Source: Channa striata (taxonomy: Eukaryota; Chordata; Actinopteri; Anabantiformes; Channidae). From it: a DNA stretch of 64,000 nucleotides. The DNA lies in NCBI GenBank assembly GCA_033026295.1, contig CM065179.1, forward strand, positions 24,421,275-24,485,274. Direction: 5' to 3'. Below are positions 63,225-64,000 of this stretch, one piece after another. How positions within the stretch are numbered: position 1 is the stretch's first letter; each line of letters opens with the position of its first letter. A model generated the notes under the pieces. That model did no database searches and had not been told where the DNA came from. It was given only the letters and a program-made list of their open reading frames with translations. The position numbers and the translations under genes were made by a program.

Positions 63225-64000
63225 CTAAGGAGGGAGGAACAAATAAATCTGCATCATGAGGCATAGGCAAAACAAGCTTTCCAAACTCAATAACACATTA
63301 TATTAGGACAAGAATGGAGTCATTTTGATGACGAATTAATATTTTCTGAACTTAATCTTAATGATCCAGAGGCTTATATTTGGATTTCATGAGTTTTTCA
63401 GGCTAGATGAGATATACAATCTTTTCAGCAAACCCTGGGTCTACCCCAGGGGTTTCTTACCATTTGGACATGTCTAGAAAACATCTAAAGTCTATAGTGA
63501 GACATCTATAATGTCACCACTGCATGACATTAACTCAGTGTCTTCTTTGTCCCGTAGTCGTCTCTCTCCCTCTCTTTCCCCCTCTCTCTCTCCCTGTCTT
63601 CAGGTGTCCCCGGATTTGGCGCTGTGTGTCCTCCAGTGTGCAGCTACTGGTCCTATTAACCTGCTCAATGTTTTGTTGTTGCTTTTGTTGCTCTGTTCTT
63701 TTCTCTCTCCACTTTCCACTCTGCCCAACCGGTCGAGGCAGATGGCCGTCCTCCCTGAGCCTGGTTCTGCTGGAGGTTTCTTCCGTTAAAGGGAGTTTTT
63801 CCTCTCCACTGTTGCCTATGGCTTGCTCAAGGGGGATTTGTTGGGTTTTCTCTACCTGTTTGTATAGTCTTGACTTTATTATGTAAAGTGCCCTGAGATG
63901 ACCTTGTTGTAAATTGGCGCTATATAAATAAAGTTGAATTGAATTGAATTGAATTAAAGAAGGCATGATGATCAGTTACCTAAAACATCTTTCCAGATGT
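63225..64000 (-). other. nlgn1: nlgn1 upstream intron (partial)
   Basis: Intronic sequence continuing beyond the window. It carries an L2 LINE tail (63521-63955) in the opposite orientation to the gene. No further exon was found. Confidence 0.8.
63521..63955 (+). mobile_element. L2-type LINE 3' UTR, 5'-truncated, in nlgn1 intron
   Basis: Starts near gacattaactcagtgtctt, then cttcaggtgtccccggattt, ggaggtttcttccg, ttggcgctatataaataaag and a tail of four ttgaa units. It is better preserved than the other copies (tail core intact). Inserted antisense to nlgn1 about 300 bp upstream (in gene sense) of the 78-bp exon. Confidence 0.9.

Noticed and set aside
63511..63966. Open frames on both strands near the right edge
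   Set aside because: They cover an L2 LINE 3' UTR, which is noncoding.
63960..64000. Possible next nlgn1 exon with a gt donor on the minus strand
   Set aside because: None of the three frames encodes the expected HYRANK ending; one frame stops immediately.

Overview
This is teleost fish nuclear DNA. The evidence is long AT-rich noncoding sequence, abundant vertebrate-type microsatellites, and fish-typical LINE, SINE, Tc1, hAT and LTR remnants around a vertebrate synaptic gene. Only one protein-coding gene can be supported: the 3' end of neuroligin-1 (nlgn1) on the minus strand at the right edge. It comprises the last coding exon (62368-62970, with transmembrane helix, cytoplasmic tail and the C-terminal TTRV PDZ ligand), a 176-bp intron, and a 78-bp penultimate exon (63147-63224). 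The rest of the gene lies beyond base 64000.

The remaining ~62 kb is downstream intergenic sequence with no convincing host exon. It is built from dated transposon insertions: a minus-strand RTE LINE (1-1449); RT fragments of L2/CR1-like LINEs (6.3, 25.7 kb); an L2-type family with four copies sharing one 3' tail (29.7, 36.0-38.6, 51.1, 63.5 kb); a CR1/Rex1-like LINE (26.7-27.9 kb); two tRNA-derived SINE-like copies (8.5, 51.9 kb); a 634-bp hAT-like non-autonomous element with 8-bp target duplication (18.5-19.1 kb); a solo LTR with a perfect 5-bp duplication (49.2-49.8 kb); weaker LTR-like segments (20.3, 28.6, 45.0-47.4 kb); and dispersed repeats.

Two nested insertions are visible. A Tc1-like transposon with matching terminal repeats and TA duplications is split by an L2 LINE (35646-38869). 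A dispersed repeat is split by the CR1-like LINE (26.5-28.1 kb). Several near-perfect inverted repeats of 13-29 bp arms (11.5, 26.8, 28.1, 29.3, 34.1, 58.8 kb) are not explained by any recognised element. Some repeat-poor, base-balanced stretches (14.0-14.6, 22.9-23.5, 41.4-41.8, 61.2-61.4 kb) look like possible conserved noncoding elements, but this rests on composition only.

I see no novel multi-gene system. The most interesting items are the nlgn1 exon structure, the two nested transposon histories, the LTR-like block at 45-47.5 kb and the unexplained hairpins.
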